From: Mariniphaga sp964540165 | GTDB taxonomy: Bacteria > Bacteroidota > Bacteroidia > Bacteroidales > Prolixibacteraceae | Reading direction: 5' to 3' | DNA length: 19,578 bases | Assembly: GCA_964540165.1 (NCBI GenBank) | Contig: CAZILU010000052.1 | Coordinates: 1 to 19,578, forward strand | In this document: positions 8,769 to 15,619 of the stretch, piece by piece | Numbering within the stretch: the first letter of the stretch is position 1 | How the letters are laid out: each line of letters begins with the position of its first letter | Program-made: the position numbers and the translations under genes | The notes under the pieces: model-generated | What the model saw: only the letters and a program-made list of their open reading frames with translations | Told to the model about the DNA's origin: nothing | The model's database searches: none

Positions 8769-9541
8769 GGCTGTTGGTTTCGTTTGCTGCGTTTCTGCGT
8801 CAATATCTGCAACAGCATGCTTTTCCGGCGGCTGGCAACATTGAGGCGGGTGCCGTTTTCCAGGATCACATGAAATCCCCCCTCCCGGCTGAAGATATTG
8901 ACAAAGCTGAGGTTCACCAGGAAGGATTTGTGGATCCGGAAAAAGAGTTGTTCGGGCAGCAGTTGCTCCACGGTGCAGAGCGGTTTGGAGACCACCAGGG
9001 ACCGGCCGTTGGTGAGGTGTACCTGTGTATAGACCTGGTCGGCCGCGCAGTAAACTATATCGCACACCCGCTCGAAAAAGAAGCCGTCAAAGGAGGGGAG
9101 GGCTACCCTTTCGGGGTATGACGCTGTTGATTGCAGGATGTTGACCTGCCTCTCCGCAGAAACCGGAGCGGGGGGTGCGATTTTCCGTTTCCGGTAGAGC
9201 GCTAACGCGTTGGTGAGGCTTTCGGGCGTGACGGGCTTCAGAATATAGTCTAAGGCCGCTACCTTAACGGCCTGTATGGCATACTCACGGTAGGCGGTGG
9301 TGAAGATCACCTCAAAGGGCAGCACGGGAAAATAATCGAAGATTTTAAAGCCGTTTTCGTACGGCATCTCAATATCCAGAAAGAGCAGATCGACCGGATG
9401 GCGCTGCAACTGGCCAACGCCCTCCCAGAGGGTGGCTGCCTTTCCCGCCACCGTAACTTCATCGGAAAAATGGCGGGTTAACAAGATCTCCAGGGAGTTC
9501 CTCGCCGCCGGTTCATCGTCAATAATGAAAGACCTGATCAT
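8765..9541 (-). CDS. LytTR-family response regulator
   Basis: Starting at ATG 9541 gives 258 residues. The receiver domain shows acidic D8-D9 (IIDDEP), phospho-acceptor D56 (LLFLDIEMP) and K102 (ILKPV). The C-terminal LytTR DNA-binding domain covers about residues 140-255 (VYCAADQVYTQVHLTNGRSL, FFRIHKSFLVNLSFV, ASRRKSM). A TTG at 9565 would add eight residues but would put a hairpin and a promoter-like box inside the coding region, so ATG is preferred. It overlaps the kinase gene by GTGA, which indicates translational coupling. It is the expected partner of that kinase; its targets are unknown, with the neighbouring capD genes as positional candidates. Confidence 0.92.
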   Translation of the reverse strand: MIRSFIIDDEPAARNSLEILLTRHFSDEVTVAGKAATLWEGVGQLQRHPVDLLFLDIEMPYENGFKIFDYFPVLPFEVIFTTAYREYAIQAVKVAALDYILKPVTPESLTNALALYRKRKIAPPAPVSAERQVNILQSTASYPERVALPSFDGFFFERVCDIVYCAADQVYTQVHLTNGRSLVVSKPLCTVEQLLPEQLFFRIHKSFLVNLSFVNIFSREGGFHVILENGTRLNVASRRKSMLLQILTQKRSKRNQQP

Positions 9542-9547
9542 TTTTAG

Positions 9548-9570
9548 TTTGTCTGTTTCAGACAAATGTA
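9548..9570 (-). promoter_or_regulatory. Candidate -7 box overlapping an 8-bp palindrome ahead of the LytTR regulator
   Basis: On the minus strand TACATTTG (9570-9563) matches TAnnTTTG exactly. It overlaps a perfect inverted repeat TTTGTCTG-AAA-CAGACAAA (9566-9548) that ends six bases before the ATG. No TTG-type -33 element was found at the usual distance. The layout suits an operator or a 5'-leader hairpin; there is no T tract for a terminator of the upstream capD. Confidence 0.45.
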
Positions 9571-9581
9571 TAAAAAAATGA

Positions 9582-9991
9582 TCACTTGGTTGTCGTATCC
9601 GAATATTTTGGTGGGAATGCGATGATGGTTGCGGCGACCATTTGCCGGGAGACGGAATTTAGGGAGTAGAGCTCATTTGCCGGGTTGAATTCGGGAACGA
9701 TGAATCGCATTTCGGTGACGATCATGGTATTTTTTTTACGGTCGANNNNNNNNNNNNNNNNNNNNNNNNNNNNNNNNNNNNNNNNNNNNNNNNNNNNNNN
9801 NNNNNNNNNNNNNNNNNNNNNNNNNNNNNNNNNNNNNNNNNNNNNATGCTGTTGAGCACTTCCGTTACGTGGAAGTTGAAGCGGAGGTGGAAGGCGATGA
9901 TCCATGAGAAGAGAAGGATTGCCAAATCGAAAATCAGTACCAACCACCTGGGTAAAAAACGTGTATCAAAATAATCCAAAATCCGCTTCAT
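9582..9991 (-). CDS. CapD-type dehydratase, copy 3, interior lost in assembly gap
   Basis: Both ends of a capD gene are visible. The N-terminal part (from 9991) begins MKRILDYFDTRFLPRWLVL and runs to HVTEVLNS. The C-terminal part (to the TGA at 9582) is DRKKNTMIVTEM ... VPEFNPANELY followed by a unique tail ending YSDTTTK. Everything between, including the catalytic domain, is replaced by 100 N. The two parts are in different frames as written, but substituting the equivalent 1658 bp of capD copy 2 restores one frame of 1968 nt (655 residues). The gene is therefore probably intact. It lies 40 bp upstream of the LytTR regulator on the same strand and might be cotranscribed with it. Confidence 0.8.
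9746..9845. other. Assembly gap of 100 N
   Basis: Exactly 100 N, the usual placeholder for a gap of unknown size. The 55 bp on each side (9691-9745 and 9846-9900) are identical to 13516-13570 and 15229-15283 in capD copy 2, with a mismatch immediately beyond on each side. Confidence 0.98.
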
Positions 9992-10066
9992 GTATTTGAT
10001 TTAATGATCGGGATATTTTTCCTATGCAAAGGAGTCAATTTTTAGCACAGGGAACTTAATTATTTA

Positions 10067-10109
10067 CTATACAAGAACTGGACGGCCATCTGTACAATAT
10101 CTATACAAT
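10067..10109 (+). promoter_or_regulatory. Three CTRTACAA boxes in a divergent intergenic region
   Basis: CTATACAA at 10067, CTGTACAA at 10090 and CTATACAA at 10101 have start-to-start spacings of 23 and 11 bp, close to whole helical turns. They lie between capD copy 3 (leftward) and the REC-PAS-LuxR gene (rightward), where a regulator binding direct repeats could act. No exact TAnnTTTG box was found for either gene here. The assignment is speculative. Confidence 0.35.
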
Positions 10110-10236
10110 CGGATTAATAGCTTGAAAAATAGATTATTGAGATGATAAAAGACAGGCAGGTAAAAAAAATGTGCATCAGATTACAGATTTTTTGGTAATC
10201 TTTGGGTAAAAAATTGGAACGATAAGTCATCGGGAT

Positions 10237-11454
10237 ATGAGTGAAAAATATGTTCTGCTGGTTGATGATGAACCGATGAACCTGAAACTGTACGAAAAGA
10301 TGCTGAAGGATCAGTGGTTTCAGATTATGACGGCTACCAATGGCAGGGAGTGTCTTGCCCGGGTGGCGGAGCATCTGCCGGATATTATTATTATGGACTG
10401 GAATATGCCGGTAATGAATGGCATTGATGCCCTGGAATCGCTAAAAAGCGATTCGAAAACCGGCGATATTCCGGTGATCATGATCACTGGTGTGATGACT
10501 TCGCCCGAAGATTTATCCTACGCGATGTCGGTTGGCGCGATTGACTTTCTGAAGAAGCCATTCGACAAGCAGGAGTTAACGGCCCGTGTGAGGAACATTT
10601 TACTTTTGTGCCAGTCACTGAATGCCTTAAAAGAACAGAATCGTCAGTTGGAGGATACCAACCTCTTTATCCGTTCGCTGATTGACAGCATTCAGCATCC
10701 GGTGATCTACTATTCGCCTGAAGGTGTCATCCGGCTTTTCAATCAATTTTTTGGAGCGCTGACGGGATTGGCCGGGGATGAATTAACGGGAACGTCGGTC
10801 TATCGGCAGTTCGTTGTTGATGAGGTTTCGTTTCATGTTCAGAAGGATATGGAGGTCATTCAGAGCCGAGGCGCGATAACCTATGAAAAGCGCGTTTTTC
10901 CAGGCGATCGTATCTACCTGGTATCCAAAAAAGCGATCCCCGACAATCGGGGAGATTCGGTGGGTATTGTCGCTGTTTTTACCGATGTAACCGATCTGAA
11001 GAGAGCCCACGAAACGGTGATGAATATGAAGAAGGCTGAGCTGATCTCCAGTACGTTGCAGGTGATGCACCTGAATGAGATGAATCATGGACTGATCCAA
11101 AACCTGGAAAAGGTCAATCCACATACCAGTAAGGATGGACAGGAGCTTATCGATCAGATGGTACGTCAATATAAGATGACGATGGCAGAGACCTTCTGGA
11201 GTGAAATTGAAGCGCGGTTTGAAGATACGTTTAACTCCTTTTATAAGGTGTTGCTTGAACGGTTTCCGGCATTAACGCCGAATGAGCGTAAGCTGTGCGC
11301 ACTCATACGGTCCGGTTTGTCATCGAAAGATATCGCTGCGCTGACCTTTCAGAATCCGCAGAGCGTTGATGTGGCCAGGTATCGATTAAGAAAAAAGCTG
11401 TCATTAGAAACCGAAGAAAATTTGACTAATTTTCTGTTACTAATTGATTCGTAA
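10237..11454 (+). CDS. Response regulator with REC, PAS and LuxR-type HTH domains
   Basis: This 405-residue protein starts at ATG 10237. The receiver domain (about 1-120) has D10-D11, phospho-acceptor D54 (IIIMDWNMP) and K107 (LKKPFD). A PAS-like domain spans about 140-262 (IRSLIDSIQHPVIYYSPEG, GIVAVFTDVTDLKRA). A helical linker follows, then a C-terminal LuxR-type helix-turn-helix from about 343 (LTPNERKLCALIRSGLSSKD, VDVARYRLRKKL), a form common in Bacteroidota regulators. It likely forms a pair with the kinase at 11661 on the same strand. Its stop codon lies inside the first unit of a tandem repeat. Targets are unknown. Confidence 0.88.
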   Translation: MSEKYVLLVDDEPMNLKLYEKMLKDQWFQIMTATNGRECLARVAEHLPDIIIMDWNMPVMNGIDALESLKSDSKTGDIPVIMITGVMTSPEDLSYAMSVGAIDFLKKPFDKQELTARVRNILLLCQSLNALKEQNRQLEDTNLFIRSLIDSIQHPVIYYSPEGVIRLFNQFFGALTGLAGDELTGTSVYRQFVVDEVSFHVQKDMEVIQSRGAITYEKRVFPGDRIYLVSKKAIPDNRGDSVGIVAVFTDVTDLKRAHETVMNMKKAELISSTLQVMHLNEMNHGLIQNLEKVNPHTSKDGQELIDQMVRQYKMTMAETFWSEIEARFEDTFNSFYKVLLERFPALTPNERKLCALIRSGLSSKDIAALTFQNPQSVDVARYRLRKKLSLETEENLTNFLLLIDS

Positions 11455-11589
11455 ACGAAAAAAAGGATGATATAATGCTTTTTTCAAAAGCATATTTTCT
11501 TCCTTTATTGATTCGTAAACGAAAAATATATGTTGGGAAATTGTTTTTTTCAAAAGCATATTTTCTTCCTTTATTGATTCGTAAACGAA
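11443..11589 (+). repeat. Tandem repeat with 64-66 bp period, three cores
   Basis: The 17-bp core ATTGATTCGTAAACGAA occurs at 11443, 11507 and 11573. The spacers between cores share an identical 27-bp block that begins TTTTTCAAAAGCATATTTTC and ends TTCCTTT. Each core contains TTCGT-AA-ACGAA, a 5-bp inverted repeat. The first core encodes the final residues and stop (I-D-S-TAA) of the REC-PAS-LuxR gene. The first spacer also contains the perfect stem ATGCTTTT-TTC-AAAAGCAT (11475-11493), lost in the second. Small ORFs on the minus strand with repeated RINKGRKYAFEK peptides are translations of this array. Confidence 0.9.
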
Positions 11590-11606
11590 TAACAGATGAG
11601 CTAAGC

Positions 11607-11626
11607 AATGGCAACATTTTGCCATT
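11607..11626. promoter_or_regulatory. Perfect hairpin ahead of the HisKA kinase
   Basis: AATGGCAA-CATT-TTGCCATT is an 8-bp perfect stem with a 4-nt loop, 34 bp before the ATG at 11661. No T tract follows on the plus strand, so an operator or leader structure is likelier than an intrinsic terminator. Confidence 0.45.
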
Positions 11627-11660
11627 GGTGAGGGCGATTATTTATTAGAATATAAACAAA

Positions 11661-13364
11661 ATGATAAAGATTTTCAAGCAGATACCGAAGCGGTTGATCA
11701 TCACGACCATTTTAATGGCTGTGATCCTACTGATGATTTTGGTTTTCATTTTTGGGTTGATGAAAGAGAAGAGCCGGATTGAGGGCGCCCTGGAGCTTTC
11801 GCAGCAGAACCGCGATCAACTGCTTCGTACGGAGCGGGTAACACAGTCGATCGTATTGGTTGAAGCGCGATTCAGGGAGTACTGCACGACCTTTGAAAAG
11901 CCCGTTTTTTTGGAGTATCAGGATCAGGTAAAGTTGTTGGCTGATGGGATTGAAGCGCTGCATCAATCGGTTGCCGGGAATCCAACCGCAGCTTCCGGAG
12001 AGATCTCAGAGATTATGGATGCCAAATCTTCTGAAGCCGAAACGTATATGAAGTTACGGCTGATTACCGATTCTCTGATTTTTTCGACGGAAGATCTCCG
12101 GGAAAAAACGACCGAGCTGGATCGTTACATCGGCAATCCGGTGGAAACGATCGTTGATACGGTCAGCATTACGGAGACTATCGCCGTGAAAAAGAAGGGA
12201 ATCTTGGGCAAGATCAAAAGTGCCATCGTTGGTGAAACGGTGGAGCAACAGGTCAACACGAAGTTACGGGTTCAAACGGGAAGTGAGGCTGATCATGCGA
12301 ATATCAGGCAGGTTATGATCCGGGCGTTACAGGCAAACATGGGATCGCTTCCGGGCGCTAACTTTGATGAGCTGGTCAGAAGAACGGTTCAACTGAAAGA
12401 GAGCGAGCTCAAATTGATTGAGATCAACAATCATCTGATTGCGGAGATTCAGGCGTTGGTTGCGGAGATCCAGTCCGGCATCCGCGCGCAGGAGGCTGAG
12501 AAGAACAGCTTCTTCCTGAAAACGGTGCAGCACTCAACCGGGTTTTTACAGAAAATCCTGATTGTTTTGATGATTTTGGCCTGTATTCTTGCGCTTTCTA
12601 TTTTGCGGCTGGCATTTCGCAACGATAAATTTCAGGGTCATATCCTGGCGCTCAATGATCGGATCACGAAAGATTCGATCGAGAAGGATAAGTTTTATTC
12701 TATTGTGAACCATGACATTATGAATCCTTTTAATGCCCTGCTTGGTTACAGTCAGCTATTGAAGGATGCCATTAAGGAGGGAGACCAGGCGGAGATGGAG
12801 GAGTGCTCCACGGTTGTGAATCAGTCGGCTCACCGGATCTCCAACCTGTTGCAAAATCTGTTGGTATGGTCGCGGGTACAGAATGGAAAGATCCCTTTTT
12901 TGCCTGTAGTGTGCTCTGTCAATATGGTTATTTCTGAGGCTGTTGCCCTGGCTGATCCGATGGCAAAGAAGAAGGATATTACGCTTGGGTGGGCGACGAC
13001 GGGTGATATTGAGGCGGAGATAGACCCGAACATGATCGGCTCGGTACTTCAGAACCTGATTACCAATGCCATCAAGTTCACTGAAACGGGTGGCAGGGTG
13101 TCGATTGGTGCGTCTGGTGATTCAGATCGGCTGCTTGTTACGGTATCCGATACGGGGGTGGGTATGAGTGAAGAGGAGCTTCAGCGCCTTTTCCAATTAG
13201 ACAGAGCCGCTTCAACGCGTGGCACTGGTGATGAGTCCGGCACGGGGCTTGGGCTGATAATCGCGAAGGAGTTTATTGAGAAGCACCAGGGCCGGATCTG
13301 GGCTGAAAGTGTTCCCGGAGCGGGTAGTACCTTTCGTTTTACCCTTCCCCTGACCCGGGGATGA
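11661..13364 (+). CDS. Membrane sensor histidine kinase, HisKA/HATPase type
   Basis: A 567-residue inner-membrane kinase. One membrane helix at about 13-33 and another at 297-316 enclose an extracytoplasmic sensor region of about 260 residues, largely helical, with a basic stretch near 176-187 (VKKKGILGKIKS). The kinase core has a degenerate H box, IVNHDIMNPFNALLGYS (H351), N box NLITNAIKF (N469), DTGVGM (D497) and GTGLGL (527-532), so all ATP-binding motifs are present. There is no receiver domain, so it needs a partner, most simply the REC-PAS-LuxR protein upstream on the same strand; the 206-bp repeat-bearing interval could allow separate expression. The signal sensed is unknown. Confidence 0.9.
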   Translation: MIKIFKQIPKRLIITTILMAVILLMILVFIFGLMKEKSRIEGALELSQQNRDQLLRTERVTQSIVLVEARFREYCTTFEKPVFLEYQDQVKLLADGIEALHQSVAGNPTAASGEISEIMDAKSSEAETYMKLRLITDSLIFSTEDLREKTTELDRYIGNPVETIVDTVSITETIAVKKKGILGKIKSAIVGETVEQQVNTKLRVQTGSEADHANIRQVMIRALQANMGSLPGANFDELVRRTVQLKESELKLIEINNHLIAEIQALVAEIQSGIRAQEAEKNSFFLKTVQHSTGFLQKILIVLMILACILALSILRLAFRNDKFQGHILALNDRITKDSIEKDKFYSIVNHDIMNPFNALLGYSQLLKDAIKEGDQAEMEECSTVVNQSAHRISNLLQNLLVWSRVQNGKIPFLPVVCSVNMVISEAVALADPMAKKKDITLGWATTGDIEAEIDPNMIGSVLQNLITNAIKFTETGGRVSIGASGDSDRLLVTVSDTGVGMSEEELQRLFQLDRAASTRGTGDESGTGLGLIIAKEFIEKHQGRIWAESVPGAGSTFRFTLPLTRG

Positions 13365-13406
13365 AAATAGAATTTGCCGTTCAACGATGGTTTTGCGTTG
13401 CCCGGG

Positions 13407-15374
13407 TCAGATTCCCCCGGTGTGAACCACCTCCTTCAGGTGGTTTTCGTTTTCGTTGTTTTGATTTTTTATCGGTTCGGGAGACCTTTTATAGAGCAGG
13501 TTTGCCGGGTTGAACTCGGGAACGATGAATCGCATTTCGGTGACGATCATGGTATTTTTTTTACGGTCGATGTTTCGGAGCAGTTGCGACACCTGGTAGC
13601 TCACCACATCGTGGTCGTGGGGCCGCACCCTGCCGATCATGATTTTGTCGTTGTGGGTGGGCATCAGCTTTTCGTGGTTGTCTAACAGCTCCTCGTAGAG
13701 CTTCTCCCCGGGGCGCAGTCCGGTTACCTTAATGGCAATATCTTTATGGGGTGTGAATCCCGAGAGGGAGATCATCTTCTCCGCCAGATGGTAGATCTTC
13801 ACCGGTTCGCCCATGTCGAAGACAAATATTTCGCCGCCTTTACCCATGAACCCCGCCTCCAGCACGAGCTGGCATGCCTCGGGGATGGTCATGAAGTATC
13901 GGGTGATATCCTTATGGGTTACCGTCACCGGTCCGCCCTTTTCGATCTGTTTTTTGAAGAGCGGCACCACCGATCCGTTCGACCCCAGCACGTTGCCAAA
14001 GCGGGTGGTGATGAACTTGGTTTTGTAGCGGCCGCTCTGTGCCAGTGACTGGATATAGACTTCGCTGATCCGTTTGGAGGCGCCCATCACGTTGGTAGGG
14101 TTCACCGCTTTGTCGGTTGATATGAATACGAACTTATCGACGCCGTACTCTCCGGCCAGGTTGGCCAATATTTTGGTTCCGCCCACGTTGACGCGCAGCG
14201 CCTCGGCGGGGAACTTCTCCATGAGAGGCACGTGTTTATAGGCTGCGGCGTTAAAGACGATGGTGGGGTGGTAAAGTTCAAAGATCTTCCGCATCTTCTC
14301 CTCGTTGGTCACATCGCCGACGACTACCTCGAAGTTGGGTGTGTGATTTTGCGCTAACAGCTCCTGCTCCAGGTTGAAGAGGTCCGACTCGGCCTTGTCT
14401 AAGAGGATGACGTGGTTGACCCGGAAGCTGATCAGTTGTCGCACGATCTCCGATCCGATGGATCCGGCAGCGCCGGTGACCAGCACGGTTGACTCCTTCA
14501 GTCCCTCAATGATCCGTTCCCGGTTTAGGTGGATGGCATCGCGGCCCAGCAGGTCTTCGATGTGGATGCGGCGTATCGCTTTCACCATCAGCTTTCCTTC
14601 AACCCAGGAGCTGAAGGGTGGCACCTCCTTCACTTCGAGCCTGCTCTGCAGGCAGCGGTCGGTCACCTGTCGTTTGCGGGAGGGTGAGATTTTCGAATCG
14701 TCAACGGCAAAGATCAGTTCGGCGATATTTTGTCCGGTCACGATCTCATCGAACGCCTTTTCCAGGGAATATACCGGAATTCCGGCGATGTACTTGCGAT
14801 GAAGGGAGGGGTTGTCATCGATGAAGCAGGCAATTTTGATGTTCTCCGATGAGTCCATGATCAGGGCGTTGCGGGTGATCTGTCCCATCTGTCCCGCCCC
14901 GAAGATGATCACCTTCTTCTCTTCGTTCGTGTTGCGGTTGTAGTGCTGAAAGATCAGCTTGGCCACCACGCGGGAGAGGATCATCAGGGATCCGGTGAGA
15001 AAGACCATCATGATGATGACCGATGCCGGCAGAATGAGGAAGGGGGGAGCGTTGAGGTATCGTCCCGCTAATGAGATCACCGTCAGTATGATGCCGATGC
15101 AAGCCATGGATGAGATGATGCGCATTACATCGCGGGTGGTGCTGTGGCGCAGAATGCCGGCGTATGAGTTGTGTTTCCAGAAGCAAAAAACGGATACCGG
15201 CACGATCACTGCCGGATGGAGCGGGTGGATGCTGTTGAGCACTTCCGTTACGTGGAAGTTGAAGCGGAGGTGGAAGGCGATGACCCATGAGAAGAGAACG
15301 ATCGCCAAATCGAAAATCAGTACCAACCACCGTGGCAGGTAGCGTACTGAAAAATAACGAATAAGACTATTCAT
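13407..15374 (-). CDS. CapD/WbpM-type UDP-N-acetylglucosamine 4,6-dehydratase family protein, copy 2
   Basis: This 655-residue protein aligns without gaps to copy 1 through the catalytic region: four membrane segments in the first 135 residues, IIFGAGQMG at 157-164, VLVTGAAGSIGSE at 298-309, and the Ser-Met-Lys triad S419, M430, K434. It acts in the inner membrane on a UDP-linked amino sugar for surface glycan synthesis. The C-terminus is longer than in copy 1, with an Asn/Glu-rich tail (KNQNNENENHLKEVVHTGGI) whose DNA also forms the likely terminator of the opposing kinase gene. Because 13516-15283 appears to be collapsed with copy 3, the assembled interior may be a consensus of two loci. 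Confidence 0.9.
   Translation of the reverse strand: MNSLIRYFSVRYLPRWLVLIFDLAIVLFSWVIAFHLRFNFHVTEVLNSIHPLHPAVIVPVSVFCFWKHNSYAGILRHSTTRDVMRIISSMACIGIILTVISLAGRYLNAPPFLILPASVIIMMVFLTGSLMILSRVVAKLIFQHYNRNTNEEKKVIIFGAGQMGQITRNALIMDSSENIKIACFIDDNPSLHRKYIAGIPVYSLEKAFDEIVTGQNIAELIFAVDDSKISPSRKRQVTDRCLQSRLEVKEVPPFSSWVEGKLMVKAIRRIHIEDLLGRDAIHLNRERIIEGLKESTVLVTGAAGSIGSEIVRQLISFRVNHVILLDKAESDLFNLEQELLAQNHTPNFEVVVGDVTNEEKMRKIFELYHPTIVFNAAAYKHVPLMEKFPAEALRVNVGGTKILANLAGEYGVDKFVFISTDKAVNPTNVMGASKRISEVYIQSLAQSGRYKTKFITTRFGNVLGSNGSVVPLFKKQIEKGGPVTVTHKDITRYFMTIPEACQLVLEAGFMGKGGEIFVFDMGEPVKIYHLAEKMISLSGFTPHKDIAIKVTGLRPGEKLYEELLDNHEKLMPTHNDKIMIGRVRPHDHDVVSYQVSQLLRNIDRKKNTMIVTEMRFIVPEFNPANLLYKRSPEPIKNQNNENENHLKEVVHTGGI
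13425..13466 (+). terminator. Intrinsic terminator of the HisKA kinase, inside capD copy 2
   Basis: Perfect 8-bp stem AACCACCT-CCTTC-AGGTGGTT followed by a T-rich run (TTCGTTTTCGTTGTTTTG). It starts 60 bp after the kinase stop and lies within the antisense C-terminal codons of capD copy 2, an overlap of convergent transcripts. Confidence 0.65.
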
Positions 15375-15419
15375 TTTTCAGAGTTTTGTATATAAAAATC
15401 AATCGTTGCGTCCGAAAAT

Positions 15420-15449
15420 CAAAAATAAATCATTTAATGGTAAAGCAAA
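15420..15449 (-). promoter_or_regulatory. Candidate promoter of capD copy 2
   Basis: On the minus strand TATTTTTG (15427-15420) matches TAnnTTTG exactly, with TTTG (15449-15446) 18 bp upstream as a -33-like element, 45 bp before the ATG. A second exact match, TATATTTG (15453-15446), overlaps that upstream element and could be an alternative -7 box. Confidence 0.4.
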
Positions 15450-15520
15450 TATACGGCAAAAAGTGATAGGTCTATCCTTTGAAAATGAGTTTTTTGAGAA
15501 GATGATGATTTTTTAATGGT

Positions 15521-15547
15521 AGGTTGCCTCGTGATGCGCGCAATGAT
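15521..15547 (+). repeat. Dispersed short repeat, copy 3 (degenerate)
   Basis: AGGTTGCCTCGTGATGCGCG-type variant in the 347-bp divergent region (15375-15721) between capD copy 2 and the beta-helix gene. That region otherwise holds only two further repeats and promoter-like boxes; no gene was seen in it. Confidence 0.65.
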
Positions 15548-15549
15548 GT

Positions 15550-15557
15550 TATATTTG
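15550..15557 (+). promoter_or_regulatory. Candidate -7 box for the beta-helix gene
   Basis: TATATTTG matches TAnnTTTG exactly, 164 bp before the ATG at 15722. The nearest upstream TTG (15524-15526) is 23 bp away and belongs to repeat copy 3. If real, the leader RNA would contain repeat copies 4 and 5. Confidence 0.3.
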
Positions 15558-15574
15558 CGACGGTGCGTTGCGGT

Positions 15575-15602
15575 GAGGTTGCTTTGCTGCGCTCGCAATG
15601 AC
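15575..15602 (+). repeat. Dispersed short repeat, copy 4
   Basis: Close match to copy 1 (GAGGTTGCTTTGCTGCGCTC then GCAATGAC), same orientation. Confidence 0.8.
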
Positions 15603-15619
15603 AATGCGCATGCAATGAC

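Noticed and set aside
8769..9065. Upstream extension of the propeller kinase frame to 9065
   Set aside because: It overlaps the LytTR domain codons, its sequence is low-complexity shadow translation, and the GTG at 8768 gives a signal peptide and a GTGA overlap.
9582..9991. capD copy 3 as a frameshifted pseudogene
   Set aside because: The frame break is produced by the arbitrary 100-N length; replacing it with the homologous interior restores a 1968-nt frame.
11443..11589. CRISPR array
   Set aside because: Only three cores, and the intervening sequences are largely identical to each other instead of unique spacers; no cas genes.
11426..11625. Small minus-strand ORFs with repeated RINKGRKYAFEK or YESIKEENMLLKK peptides
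   Set aside because: Both frames are simply translations of the 64-66 bp tandem repeat, which is a multiple-frame open AT-rich array; no promoter or homologue is recognised.
13746..14048. Plus-strand ORFs inside capD copy 2 (and the equivalent at 3778-3972 in copy 1)
   Set aside because: Recurring antisense frames of a conserved gene; they follow codon bias of capD and carry no domain.
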